Source of the DNA: Acidimicrobiia bacterium UBA6912
GTDB taxonomy: Bacteria; Actinomycetota; Acidimicrobiia; Spongiisociales; UBA5794
Direction: 5' to 3'
DNA: 9,394 nucleotides
Assembly: GCA_002450985.1 (NCBI GenBank)
Contig: DKBA01000080.1
Location: 1-9,394, forward strand
The translations under genes and the position numbers were made by a program. Position 1 is the first letter of the stretch. The number at the start of each line of letters is the position of its first letter. Positions 1-6,343 of the stretch are shown one piece after another. Under the pieces are notes generated by a model. The model made no database searches and was not told the DNA's origin. It saw only the letters and a program-made list of their open reading frames with translations.

Positions 1-1046
1 GTCTTGGTCTGGCCCTCGAACTGGGGCTGGCGCACCTTCACCGACACGACGGCGGTGAGCCCCTCCCGCACGTCCTCGCCTTGGAGGTTCTCGTCCTTCT
101 CCTTGAGGAGGTTGCGGCCACGGGCGAAGTCGTTGATCGCCCGGGTGAGCGCCTTGCGGAAGCCCTCCTCGTGGGTTCCGCCCTCATGGGTGTTGATGTT
201 GTTGGCGAAGCTCAACACACGTTCGTTGTACCCGCCGGTCCATTGCAGGGCGACGGCGACCTCGGCCTCGTCGCCCGCCTCCTCGAAGAAGGCGACCTGG
301 CTGTGGATGGGCTCACGCGTCGCGTTCAGGTGCTTCACGAAGTCGATGAGGCCGCCGCGGTACTGGAAGACCTCCTCCTCGGGCTCCTCGCCCCGCTCGT
401 CACGGAACCGGATCTCCAAGCCCCGGTTGAGGAATGCCATCTCGCGCAGACGGCTCGTCACCACCGTCGCGCCGTACTCCGTCGTCTCGGCGAAGATCTC
501 GGGGTCGGCCCAGAAGGTGATGTTGGTGCCCGTTCGCTTGGCCGGCTTGCCCTTCTCCACCTTGCCGAGCGGACGGCCGTACTCGAAGGACTGCGTCCAT
601 TGGAAGCCGTCGCGCACGACCGAGACGTCCATCCGCGTCGAGAGGGCGTTGACGACGGAGACACCCACCCCGTGGAGCCCGCCGGACACCGTGTACGCGC
701 CCGACTCGAACTTGCCCCCGGCGTGCAGGGTGGTGAGCACGGTGGTGAGCGCGGACTGCTTCGTCTTGTCGTGAAAGTCCACGGGGATGCCGCGGCCGTT
801 GTCCTTCACCTCGACGGCGCCATCGGCGCGCAGCGTCACTTCGATGCGGGTGCAGAAGCCCGCCATCGCCTCGTCGACGGCGTTGTCGACGACCTCCCAG
901 ATCAGGTGGTGGAGGCCTTTTGGCCCGGTGGAGCCGATGTACATGGCGGGTCGACGGCGTACCGCCTCGAGGCCTTCGAGGACGGTGATGTCCTTGGCTC
1001 CATAGGACGCGCCGGACGCGTTGGATGTGCGCTTCGAATCAGCCAC
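1..1046 (-). CDS. gyrB: DNA gyrase subunit B (3' end beyond window)
   Basis: This is the ATPase subunit of DNA gyrase, which with GyrA introduces negative supercoils and relieves torsion ahead of replication forks. The first 348 codons are present and the rest lies beyond position 1. The reading starts at a GTG (1046) preceded by TGAGGAGA on the minus strand. The N-terminal GHKL ATPase features are clear: the N-box E51-VVDNAVDE with N55, DNGRGIP at residues 82-88, and SGGLHGVGVSVVN at 121-133. A transducer-like continuation follows, including NNINTHEGGTHEEGF. The N-terminal phrase LEAVRRRPAMYIGS (residues 26-39) is typical of type II topoisomerase B subunits. ParE is the only real alternative; the position after recF and dciA strongly favours GyrB. 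The gene lies 80 bp downstream of dciA and has its own candidate promoter. Confidence 0.97.
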   Translation of the reverse strand, partial: MADSKRTSNASGASYGAKDITVLEGLEAVRRRPAMYIGSTGPKGLHHLIWEVVDNAVDEAMAGFCTRIEVTLRADGAVEVKDNGRGIPVDFHDKTKQSALTTVLTTLHAGGKFESGAYTVSGGLHGVGVSVVNALSTRMDVSVVRDGFQWTQSFEYGRPLGKVEKGKPAKRTGTNITFWADPEIFAETTEYGATVVTSRLREMAFLNRGLEIRFRDERGEEPEEEVFQYRGGLIDFVKHLNATREPIHSQVAFFEEAGDEAEVAVALQWTGGYNERVLSFANNINTHEGGTHEEGFRKALTRAINDFARGRNLLKEKDENLQGEDVREGLTAVVSVKVRQPQFEGQTK

Positions 1047-1102
1047 AGGTCTCCTCAGACTGGCCCAGGCGGGGACGCGTTTCGCGAACTGACAACCATG
1101 TC

Positions 1103-1130
1103 ATTATAGCCGGGAACGCCTGTGGCTCAC
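1103..1130 (-). promoter_or_regulatory. candidate gyrB promoter with perfect TATAAT
   Basis: On the minus strand a perfect TATAAT -10 hexamer lies at 1108-1103, conspicuous in such GC-rich DNA. Sixteen bases upstream is a weak -35 (GTGAGC, 1130-1125) that overlaps the dciA stop codon. Transcription would begin near 1096, giving a leader of about 50 nt before the GTG at 1046. The leader contains an interrupted palindrome (TGACA/TGTCA arms, 1089-1102) and the 8-bp palindrome TTCGCGAA at 1081-1088. The -10 is seen directly; promoter activity is inferred. Confidence 0.5.
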
Positions 1131-1450
1131 CCATTTGCGTCCTTCGGGCGCCTCCGCACACGGATCGCCAGGCGGGACGGGGCGATGTCCCCTGCGAGGT
1201 GGTGACGCACCCCGGCGAGCAGCCGCTCGCTCTCGAACCGCAGCTTCGAGGCATCCAAGCCGGAGCCCACCTCGACGGTGAGCACGCCGTTGCGAATCCC
1301 CACCGGGGTGCACTTGCCCGCCCACTCGCCGGCGACCTCGTCCCAGCCGCGCCGGAGCTGGACGATGGGCGCCACGTCGGCCCTGGCGACCTTGCCGAGC
1401 ACCTTGTCGATCAGGTCGCCCACGGCGACGAGATCCCGCCGCTCGTTCAT
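1127..1450 (-). CDS. dciA: DciA-type replicative helicase loader (DUF721)
   Basis: This 107-aa protein belongs to the DUF721/DciA family, the widespread bacterial factor that assists loading of the DnaB helicase in lineages lacking DnaC or DnaI. Recognisable features are RRGWDEVAGEWAG (residues 33-45, with W36, G41 and W43), followed by TPVGIRNGVLTVEVGS (48-63) and an amphipathic segment SKLRFESERLLAGV, the usual order of the KH-like DUF721 fold. The ATG at 1450 has GGAGA upstream. The gene lies between recF (40 bp gap) and gyrB, as its homologue Rv0004 does in Mycobacterium tuberculosis. Unlike the longer mycobacterial protein it has almost no N-terminal extension, so it is close to the minimal domain. 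Family assignment is confident; the helicase-loading role rests on family knowledge. Confidence 0.9.
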   Translation of the reverse strand: MNERRDLVAVGDLIDKVLGKVARADVAPIVQLRRGWDEVAGEWAGKCTPVGIRNGVLTVEVGSGLDASKLRFESERLLAGVRHHLAGDIAPSRLAIRVRRRPKDANG

Positions 1451-1490
1451 TTCCTGTCTCCTCTCCCCCGCCGATCACACCGGAGGCGCA

Positions 1491-2600
1491 TCACTCGACC
1501 TTGCCGTCGCCGACGGCCCATCGCCGTCCGCCGACCGGTACCTCATCTTCCCTCGTGGTAGTGACGAGAACCTGGCCTTCGGGGAGCATCTCGACCACGG
1601 CGGCCGTCCTGGCGAGGTCGAGCTCGGAGAACACGTCGTCGAGCAGCAACACCGGCGGGTGGCCGTGGCGCTCCCGCAGCAGTCGGTACGACGCCACTCT
1701 CATCGCCACGGCCACGGACCGTTGCTCGCCCTGGCTCGCCTGGGCTCGTACGTCGCGCCGGCCCAGCACCAGCCCGATGTCGTCGCGATGCGGGCCCACC
1801 GTGGTCGTTCGCTGCTCGAGCTCCCTCCGTCTCCGGGCGGAGAGGGCGTCACGCAGCGCCCGGGCCGCTCGCTCGGGGTTCCACTCCCCATCCTCCCTTC
1901 GCTCGTCGTCGCTTCCCCATGCCGGACTGAGCACGACGGCGAGCAGCTCCCCCGGCCCCGCCACCGCCGCGTGCGCCGCGTCGAGCGTCGGTCCCAGCCG
2001 GAGGGTGAGCCGCACTCGCTCGTTCCACAAGGCAACCGCAGCCGCGATCAACCGCTCGTCCCAGACCTCGAGGGACATGAGGTCGGTGGCCGGTCCGTCT
2101 CGTCGCAACAACGCGTTGCGCTGGCGCAGCGTCTGCTCGTATTCCGCCACCGCCGCCGCATATCCCGGCGCCAGCTGCGACCCGAGGTCGTCGACATAGC
2201 GTCGTCTGATCCCCGCGCTCTCTTTCACGAGGTCGAGGTCGTCTGGCAGGAAGGCCACCACCGGTGCGATCGCGGCGACGTCGGCCAGCCGCCCCGGCCG
2301 CTTCCCGTTGACCAGGACCCGGCGCCTCCCCGCCGCCGGGAGCTCGACCTCGATCCTGGTCTCGCCGGCCTCCTTCTGGAACCCACCACGCAGCACCGCA
2401 CCGTCCGCCCCGGTCCGGATGAGCGACGCATCGGGCGTACGACGGAAGGAGCTGAGGCCCGAGAGGTAGGCGACGGCCTCGAGGACCGTCGTCTTGCCTG
2501 CGCCGTTCGGCCCGACGAGCACGTTGATGCCGGGCGACGGCTCGAAGGCGAGCGCCTCGTACGACCGGAAGTCGCGCAGATCGAGCCAGGACAGATGCAT
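1491..2600 (-). CDS. recF: DNA replication and repair protein RecF
   Basis: RecF is an SMC/ABC-like ATPase that acts with RecO and RecR to load RecA at single-strand gaps and stalled forks. The 369 aa fit the family's usual length. Walker A is GPNGAGKT at residues 30-37, after LRDFRSYEALAFEPSPGINV, which is typical of the RecF N-terminus. VGPHRDD lies at 268-274, the ABC signature SQGEQRS at 289-295 and Walker B LLLDDVFSELD at about 318-328. The ATG at 2600 gives the canonical N-terminus (LSWLDLRDFRSYE). No clear Shine-Dalgarno sequence lies in the 23 bp separating it from the dnaN stop, so translation may be coupled to dnaN. It is followed by dciA. Confidence 0.97.
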   Translation of the reverse strand: MHLSWLDLRDFRSYEALAFEPSPGINVLVGPNGAGKTTVLEAVAYLSGLSSFRRTPDASLIRTGADGAVLRGGFQKEAGETRIEVELPAAGRRRVLVNGKRPGRLADVAAIAPVVAFLPDDLDLVKESAGIRRRYVDDLGSQLAPGYAAAVAEYEQTLRQRNALLRRDGPATDLMSLEVWDERLIAAAVALWNERVRLTLRLGPTLDAAHAAVAGPGELLAVVLSPAWGSDDERREDGEWNPERAARALRDALSARRRRELEQRTTTVGPHRDDIGLVLGRRDVRAQASQGEQRSVAVAMRVASYRLLRERHGHPPVLLLDDVFSELDLARTAAVVEMLPEGQVLVTTTREDEVPVGGRRWAVGDGKVE

Positions 2601-2623
2601 GAACGACGTCGACGCCGGACCGG

Positions 2624-3703
2624 TCAGAGCCGGACGGGCATCAACAGGTATCGGAAGGCGGGGTCGCCGTCGCCACGGATCAGCCCCGGCTTGAGCGGAT
2701 CGATGGTGTCGATGATCACGTCGTCGGTCTCGACCGCCGAGACGCCGTCCGTCAGGTAGCGGGTGTTGAAGGCGATGGTCATGTCCTCACCGTCGTACGC
2801 GCCCTCGAGGTGCTCGGTCTCCTCACCCACCTCCTGGCGGGACACGCTGAGCTCCACTCCCCCTTCGTGCATGCTCAGCCGCACGGGGATGTGGTCCTCG
2901 GCGACGAGCGAGGCACGGCCGACGGCTTCGAGCAAACCCGCACGAGAGACCACGAGGCGGTTCGGGTAGCTGTCGGGAAGCAGTTGGCGGTAGTTGGGGA
3001 AGCTCGCCTCGATGACCCGCACGGTGAGGGTGCCGCGGTCTGAGCTGAACGTGGCGTCGCGATCCCCGAGATCGAGCGTCATCTTCTGGTCGCCGATGGT
3101 GCGGCCGACCTCGCGCAGCGCCCGGAACGGGACCAGGGTGGAGGAGACGCCTTCGACGCCCTCGAGGTCGCGCACGGCAAGACGGTACGAGTCCGTTGCC
3201 ACCAGGCGGAGCGCATCCTGCTCGTTCTCGAAGAGCACCCCGGTGAGGGTGGGCCGGGCCTCGTCCCCGGACGCCGCAACCCCGACCTGTGCCAATGCCC
3301 TGGTGAGCACGTCGCCGTCGACGGCGGCTCCACCGCCGCTGCCCCCGACCGAGACCGTCGGGTAGTCCTCGACCGTGAGCTCCCGCAGCCGGAACCGCGG
3401 GCCGTTGCCGGTGATCTCGACTTCGCCGTCGGCGGCGTTCACGGTGACGGCGCCGACGGGCAGCTTCCGCACCGCTTCGGCGGCGAGCTTTGCCGGGATG
3501 AGCGTCCGACCCTCCTCCAACACCTCCACCTCGAGCGTGGTGCGGATGGTGAGCTCGGTGTCGGTGCCGGTGACGCGGAGCACGCCGCTGTCGACCTCGC
3601 AGAGGATTCCCTGGAGGATGGGCAACGGGGAGCGGGTCCCGACGGCTCGACCTGCCCTGGCGAGGACATCGGCAAGGTCATCTCTCTCAGCTCGGATTCG
3701 CAC
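2624..3703 (-). CDS. dnaN: DNA polymerase III beta sliding clamp
   Basis: The beta clamp is a ring-shaped homodimer that tethers polymerase III and other partners to DNA. The 359 aa are slightly shorter than many homologues but cover all three clamp domains. Recognisable stretches are LARAGRAVGTRSPLPILQGIL near the N-terminus (residues 14-34), LVATDSYRLAVRDLEG in the middle domain (167-182), IEASFPNYRQLLP (231-243), AFNTRYLTDGVSAV (311-324) and the typical end YLLMPVRL (352-359). The start is GTG at 3703, with AGAGGG about ten bases upstream on the minus strand. It follows dnaA across the putative origin and runs into recF. It could be transcribed from a promoter inside the origin gap or by read-through from dnaA; the sequence does not decide. 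Confidence 0.97.
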   Translation of the reverse strand: MRIRAERDDLADVLARAGRAVGTRSPLPILQGILCEVDSGVLRVTGTDTELTIRTTLEVEVLEEGRTLIPAKLAAEAVRKLPVGAVTVNAADGEVEITGNGPRFRLRELTVEDYPTVSVGGSGGGAAVDGDVLTRALAQVGVAASGDEARPTLTGVLFENEQDALRLVATDSYRLAVRDLEGVEGVSSTLVPFRALREVGRTIGDQKMTLDLGDRDATFSSDRGTLTVRVIEASFPNYRQLLPDSYPNRLVVSRAGLLEAVGRASLVAEDHIPVRLSMHEGGVELSVSRQEVGEETEHLEGAYDGEDMTIAFNTRYLTDGVSAVETDDVIIDTIDPLKPGLIRGDGDPAFRYLLMPVRL

Positions 3704-3904
3704 GGTGGTTATCCCTCTGCCGTCTGCATCTGATGAATCTGAAGAACAGTAGTGGTCGTAGTAGGCCCTGTGGATTGTGGGTAACGGTCGGAATCGCTTG
3801 CAGGGCTTGCGTCATGCCGTCCACAGCGGTTGGGGAGGAGATCGGGATCATCCCCAGTCGGGAACACGGCGAGACGGGTTCTGTGGAGAACGGGCACGCT
3901 GTCC
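3704..3904. other. oriC: dnaA-dnaN intergenic region, putative oriC
   Basis: This 201-bp gap between the dnaA stop and the dnaN start holds four sequences resembling the DnaA box TTATCCACA. They are 3769-3777 (minus, 7/9), 3776-3784 (minus, TTACCCACA, 8/9), 3817-3825 (plus, CCGTCCACA; 7/9 against the TTGTCCACA variant) and 3882-3890 (minus, TTCTCCACA, 8/9). In characterised actinobacteria the origin lies in this gap. It is much shorter here than in Streptomyces or Mycobacterium. The segment near 3725-3763 is less GC-rich than its surroundings and borders the triplet array described separately. There is no open frame of interest. Origin activity is inferred from context and boxes. Confidence 0.75.
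3741..3784 (-). promoter_or_regulatory. DnaA-trio-like unwinding element with two DnaA boxes
   Basis: Reading the plus strand toward dnaA, the triplets from 3741 are GAA, GAA, CAG, TAG, TGG, TCG, TAG, TAG. Six of the eight have a central A, and the two nearest the box are perfect TAGs. A GC block GCCC (3765-3768) follows, then the DnaA-box-like TGTGGATTG (3769-3777) and TGTGGGTAA (3776-3784). Seen from dnaA this is boxes, GC block, trios, then dnaN: the order and orientation of the B. subtilis basal origin unwinding system, where DnaA extends from the box onto single-stranded trio repeats. The sequence is visible; the function is inferred. Confidence 0.6.
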
Positions 3905-5299
3905 TCAGCTCTTCCTCAGCTCGTGACACAGGCTGGTGACCTCATCGAGCACCCTCTTGTCGCTCTGCATGAGCGTCTTCACCTTGTCGACCGCGTGCAT
4001 CACCGTGGTGTGATCGCGGCCTCCGAAGGCGGCGCCGATCTTGGGCAGCGAGAGATCAGTGAGCTCACGCGCCAGGTACATGGCGATCTGGCGCGACCAG
4101 GCCAATGGCTGCTTGCGGCTGGGACCGGTGAGGTCGGCGCAATCGAGGTCGTAGCGCATCGCAACCCGCTCCATGATGAGCTCGGGGGTCGGCTTGCGCA
4201 TCTCCTCGCCAGGGACGAGGTCCTGCAGCACCTCCTGGGACATCTCGAGCGTGATCACCTCGTGGGTCAGTGCGGCGTAGGCGGTGACCCGGGTCAGTGC
4301 GCCCTCCAGCTCGCGGATGTTGTCGAAGACATTCACCGCGATGAACTCCAACACGTCGGTGGGGACCGGTGTCGGGGCGAACTCGGCGTTCTTGCGCAAG
4401 ATGGCCAGCCGGGTCTCGACGTCGGGCGGCTGGATGTCGGTGAGGAGACCCCATTCGAAGCGGCTCCGCAGCCGGTCCTCGAGGGTCGCCAGGTGCTTGG
4501 GGTGGCGATCCGAGCTGATGACGAGTTGTTTGCCTGCCTCGTAGAGGCTGTTGAAGGTGTGGAAGAACTCCTCGAGGATCTGCTCCTTGCCCTCGAAGAA
4601 CTGCACGTCGTCGAGCAGGAGGACGTCGATGGTGCGATAGCGCGCCTTGAACTCCGCCATCTGCTTGCGCCGGATGCCGTTGATGAACTCGTTGAAGAAC
4701 TGCTCGGACGACACGTAGCGGATGATCGATCCGGGGAGCACCTCGCGGCGATGGTGCCCGACGGCATGGAGGAGGTGGGTCTTTCCCAGCCCTGCTCCGC
4801 CGTGGATGAAGAGGGGGTTGTAGTGGCTGCCGGGCTGCTCGGCGACGGCCATGGCGGCGGCGTGCGCAAAGCGGTTGGACTGACCGACGACGAAGTTCTC
4901 GAACGTGTACTTCGCGATGAGTCGCGAGTCGAGCTCCTGGATCGGTGTGGTGGCGACGGACGGCGACGCAGCCCCGATGGCCCGGGGGCTCGGGACACCG
5001 TCGTCGAGGGGCACCTCGAAGGGGGCGTCCTCGATTGGCTGCGCCGCGGCGTCGACGCCGAGGACGATGTTCACGCCCTCTCCGAACACCTTGAGCGCCA
5101 CCGTTTCGATGACGTCCCAGTGACGTTCGGCAACCCAGCGGCGATGGAACTCGCTCGGGGCGTCGAGCACGAGCGTGTGATCACGGTGATCGTGGCGGAG
5201 CGGCTGGAGCCACGTCTGCCAGGTCACCGGGGTGACCTCCTGTTGGAGGAGAGAGCGGAAGTCGTCCCGTCCACGGTGGGGGTTCGCTTGGGGTTCCAC
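3905..5299 (-). CDS. dnaA: Chromosomal replication initiator DnaA
   Basis: DnaA is the AAA+ initiator that binds DnaA boxes, oligomerises with ATP and melts the origin. Domain I (about residues 11-85) contains VTPVTWQTWLQPL. Domain II is a short variable linker (about 85-125). Domain III starts with YTFENFVVGQSNRFAHAAA (131-149) and carries Walker A GGAGLGKT (167-174), Walker B LLLDD (227-231), sensor I ISSDRHP (261-267), the arginine-finger segment LRSRFEWG with R280, and the sensor II arginine R329 in NIRELEGALTR. Domain IV has the DnaA signature GGRDHTTVMHA (426-436), which reads the box. The start is GTG at 5299 with AGGAG close upstream. At 464 aa it is a compact DnaA. Boxes upstream (5336-5367) suggest autoregulation. 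Confidence 0.98.
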   Translation of the reverse strand: MEPQANPHRGRDDFRSLLQQEVTPVTWQTWLQPLRHDHRDHTLVLDAPSEFHRRWVAERHWDVIETVALKVFGEGVNIVLGVDAAAQPIEDAPFEVPLDDGVPSPRAIGAASPSVATTPIQELDSRLIAKYTFENFVVGQSNRFAHAAAMAVAEQPGSHYNPLFIHGGAGLGKTHLLHAVGHHRREVLPGSIIRYVSSEQFFNEFINGIRRKQMAEFKARYRTIDVLLLDDVQFFEGKEQILEEFFHTFNSLYEAGKQLVISSDRHPKHLATLEDRLRSRFEWGLLTDIQPPDVETRLAILRKNAEFAPTPVPTDVLEFIAVNVFDNIRELEGALTRVTAYAALTHEVITLEMSQEVLQDLVPGEEMRKPTPELIMERVAMRYDLDCADLTGPSRKQPLAWSRQIAMYLARELTDLSLPKIGAAFGGRDHTTVMHAVDKVKTLMQSDKRVLDEVTSLCHELRKS

Positions 5300-5335
5300 G
5301 AGACTCCTATGGCCGTTGCGGGCCCCGCTCTCCGA

Positions 5336-5367
5336 CTATCCACATAGGTATCCACAAATGTGGAGAA
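5336..5367. promoter_or_regulatory. DnaA-box cluster upstream of dnaA
   Basis: Three boxes, each 8/9 to TTATCCACA, lie within 32 bp: CTATCCACA at 5336-5344 (plus), GTATCCACA at 5348-5356 (plus, 12 bp from the first) and TTCTCCACA on the minus strand at 5367-5359. The last two face each other and form the inverted repeat TCCACA-AA-TGTGGA (5351-5364). The cluster is 37 bp upstream of the dnaA start codon. It could act in dnaA autorepression, as part of a bipartite origin, or both. Confidence 0.75.
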
Positions 5368-5741
5368 GACTCGTGGGTCGCGGCCCTGTTGCGCGGGGCT
5401 TCACTTTCCTACCAGGGAAGTGGCGGGCGTCGGACCCACCGGCGAACGGCGAGTGTAGGGAGCCGCCTCACCGCGGTTCAAGAGCGCCAAAACGCGGACT
5501 GTGGACCCGACGCACGGATGGGCCGTTCGGGCTGAAGTGTTGAGCTGCAAGGGTTTCCGGCGGCGTGAGAGGCGGTGAGGGAGGGCGGCGATACGGGGCA
5601 CATGCCGCAAAACCGCCCTAGGCATTCTTTCGCGGGACTGTGGGAGTTTTCGCGCCCGGTGACGCCGGCAGCGTCCCGAACGCGGTCGTCGCGGCCTCGG
5701 CGAGGGCGCGCATCTCGGTGCGGGTGGCGTCGGGCGAGACC

Positions 5742-5778
5742 GGGACCGGGCATCGGGCTCGGGTCGGGGCCGGGCGGG
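5742..5778 (+). repeat. Seven-run G-tract (potential G-quadruplex)
   Basis: Seven runs of at least three guanines occur on the plus strand, at 5742, 5748, 5755, 5761, 5766, 5772 and 5776, separated by loops of 3, 4, 3, 2, 2 and 1 bases. This satisfies the usual pattern for an intramolecular quadruplex with spare runs. It ends 15 bp before the rpmH -35 hexamer. Folding is an inference from pattern only. Confidence 0.5.
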
Positions 5779-5787
5779 AGCCGCCCG
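5771..5787 (+). repeat. Short hairpin upstream of rpmH promoter
   Basis: A perfect 7-bp inverted repeat, CGGGCGG and CCGCCCG, is separated by the 3-base loop GAG. It overlaps the last two G-runs, so hairpin and quadruplex would be mutually exclusive. It has no following T-run in either direction, so it is unlikely to be an intrinsic terminator. It sits 6 bp upstream of the rpmH -35. Confidence 0.5.
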
Positions 5788-5793
5788 CAGGCT

Positions 5794-5821
5794 TTGACAA
5801 AGGAGACGGCGGATTCATAAC
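5794..5821 (+). promoter_or_regulatory. rpmH operon promoter
   Basis: A perfect -35 TTGACA (5794-5799) is followed after 16 bp by CATAAC (5816-5821), which keeps ATAA of the -10 consensus. Initiation would fall near 5828, giving a leader of about 38 nt before the rpmH ATG. This is the best sigma-70/SigA-type promoter in the window and suits the strongly expressed ribosomal protein gene that follows. Confidence 0.75.
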
Positions 5822-5865
5822 CTGTTCGTTCGTACCCCGAACGCCTGCTCCGGGACCCCTCCTTC

Positions 5866-6000
5866 ATGAAACGTACCTATCAGCCCAATGTGCGCAGACG
5901 CAAGCGCAAGCACGGATTCCGGACCCGGATGCGAACCCGCGCCGGACGTGCGATCATCAAGCGACGTCGTGACAAGGGTCGCGAGCGACTCAGCGCGTAG
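5866..6000 (+). CDS. rpmH: 50S ribosomal protein bL34
   Basis: This 44-aa, extremely basic protein of the large ribosomal subunit binds 23S rRNA. It begins MKRTYQPNVRRRKRKHGF, the near-invariant L34 opening, continues with RMRTRAGRAIIKRRR and ends RERLSA, also typical. The full length matches the family. The ATG at 5866 is fixed by the conserved N-terminus. No clear Shine-Dalgarno sequence precedes it. It heads the right-arm operon behind the TTGACA/CATAAC promoter and overlaps rnpA, as expected for this conserved pair. Confidence 0.97.
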   Translation: MKRTYQPNVRRRKRKHGFRTRMRTRAGRAIIKRRRDKGRERLSA

Positions 6001-6343
6001 TCGCGGATATGTCTCACTGCGTGGCCGAAGGTCGTTCTCCAGGATCTACCAGGAGGGAACACGGAGGCGCCGTGGTGGGATCCTCGTCGTGAGCGCCCCC
6101 GGTGTCCCCGGCCCGCCGCAGGTCGGGTTCGTCGCCGGGAGGCGTCTCGGGACCGCCGTCCGCCGCAACCGCGCCAAGCGCCGGCTGCGGGCGGCGATGG
6201 AGCAGGTGGTGTGCGCCCCCGGCAGGGCGTACGTGGTGATCGCCGGGCCGGAGGTGATCGACGCCGACTTCGACCGTGTGGTCGGCTGGTTGAGCGCTGC
6301 GATGGCCGCAGATCGCAGCGAGAACGATGAGGAGGACGTGTGA
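5969..6343 (+). CDS. rnpA: Ribonuclease P protein component
   Basis: RnpA is the protein subunit of RNase P; it helps the catalytic RNA bind and cleave the 5' leader of pre-tRNAs. The family signature RRNRAKRRLR (residues 65-74 from the chosen start) is intact, preceded by VGFVAGRRLGTAV. LRGRRSFSRIYQEG matches the usual N-terminal motif. The start is uncertain. GTG 5969 gives 124 aa, a normal length, and overlaps rpmH by 32 nt. The frame stays open back to GTG 5948 and ATG 5888 inside rpmH, while CTG 6017 would give a protein starting right at the conserved core. None has a good ribosome-binding site. It overlaps yidD by four bases (GTGA), with AGGAGG at 6330-6335 serving yidD. Confidence 0.9.
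   Translation: MTRVASDSARSRGYVSLRGRRSFSRIYQEGTRRRRGGILVVSAPGVPGPPQVGFVAGRRLGTAVRRNRAKRRLRAAMEQVVCAPGRAYVVIAGPEVIDADFDRVVGWLSAAMAADRSENDEEDV

Larger units (their letters stand above)
5300..5865. other. dnaA-rpmH intergenic region
   Basis: This 566-bp divergent gap holds regulatory DNA for both arms. From left to right: a three-box DnaA cluster (5336-5367), an imperfect hairpin (arms 5402-5409 and 5415-5422) about 100 bp upstream of dnaA, an isolated weaker box TGTGGACCC (5500-5508), a purine-rich patch near 5565-5590, a run of G-tracts (5742-5778), a 7-bp hairpin (5771-5787) and the rpmH promoter (5794-5821). No convincing gene is seen in it. A minus-strand frame at 5618-5818 is discussed as a doubtful case. 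I could not place the dnaA promoter reliably. Confidence 0.8.

Noticed and set aside
81..1109. Long plus-strand open frame of 342 codons
   Set aside because: It is the shadow of gyrB on the opposite strand; the minus-strand product has full gyrase B motifs, while this one has only low-complexity GC-driven sequence.
3831..3856. Inverted repeat TGGGGA/TCCCCA downstream of dnaA as a terminator
   Set aside because: Only six perfect base pairs around a 14-base loop and no T-run; too weak to call a terminator.
3903..3921. Direct repeat CCTCAGCT at the end of dnaA
   Set aside because: Two 8-bp copies 11 bp apart, mostly within the dnaA coding end; no known role and could be chance.
3830..5347. Plus-strand open frame of 505 codons opposite dnaA
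   Set aside because: It is an antisense shadow caused by high GC content; no recognisable domain, and dnaA on the other strand is unambiguous.
5639..5647. TGTGGGAGT as a further DnaA box
   Set aside because: Three mismatches from the consensus, too weak in isolation.
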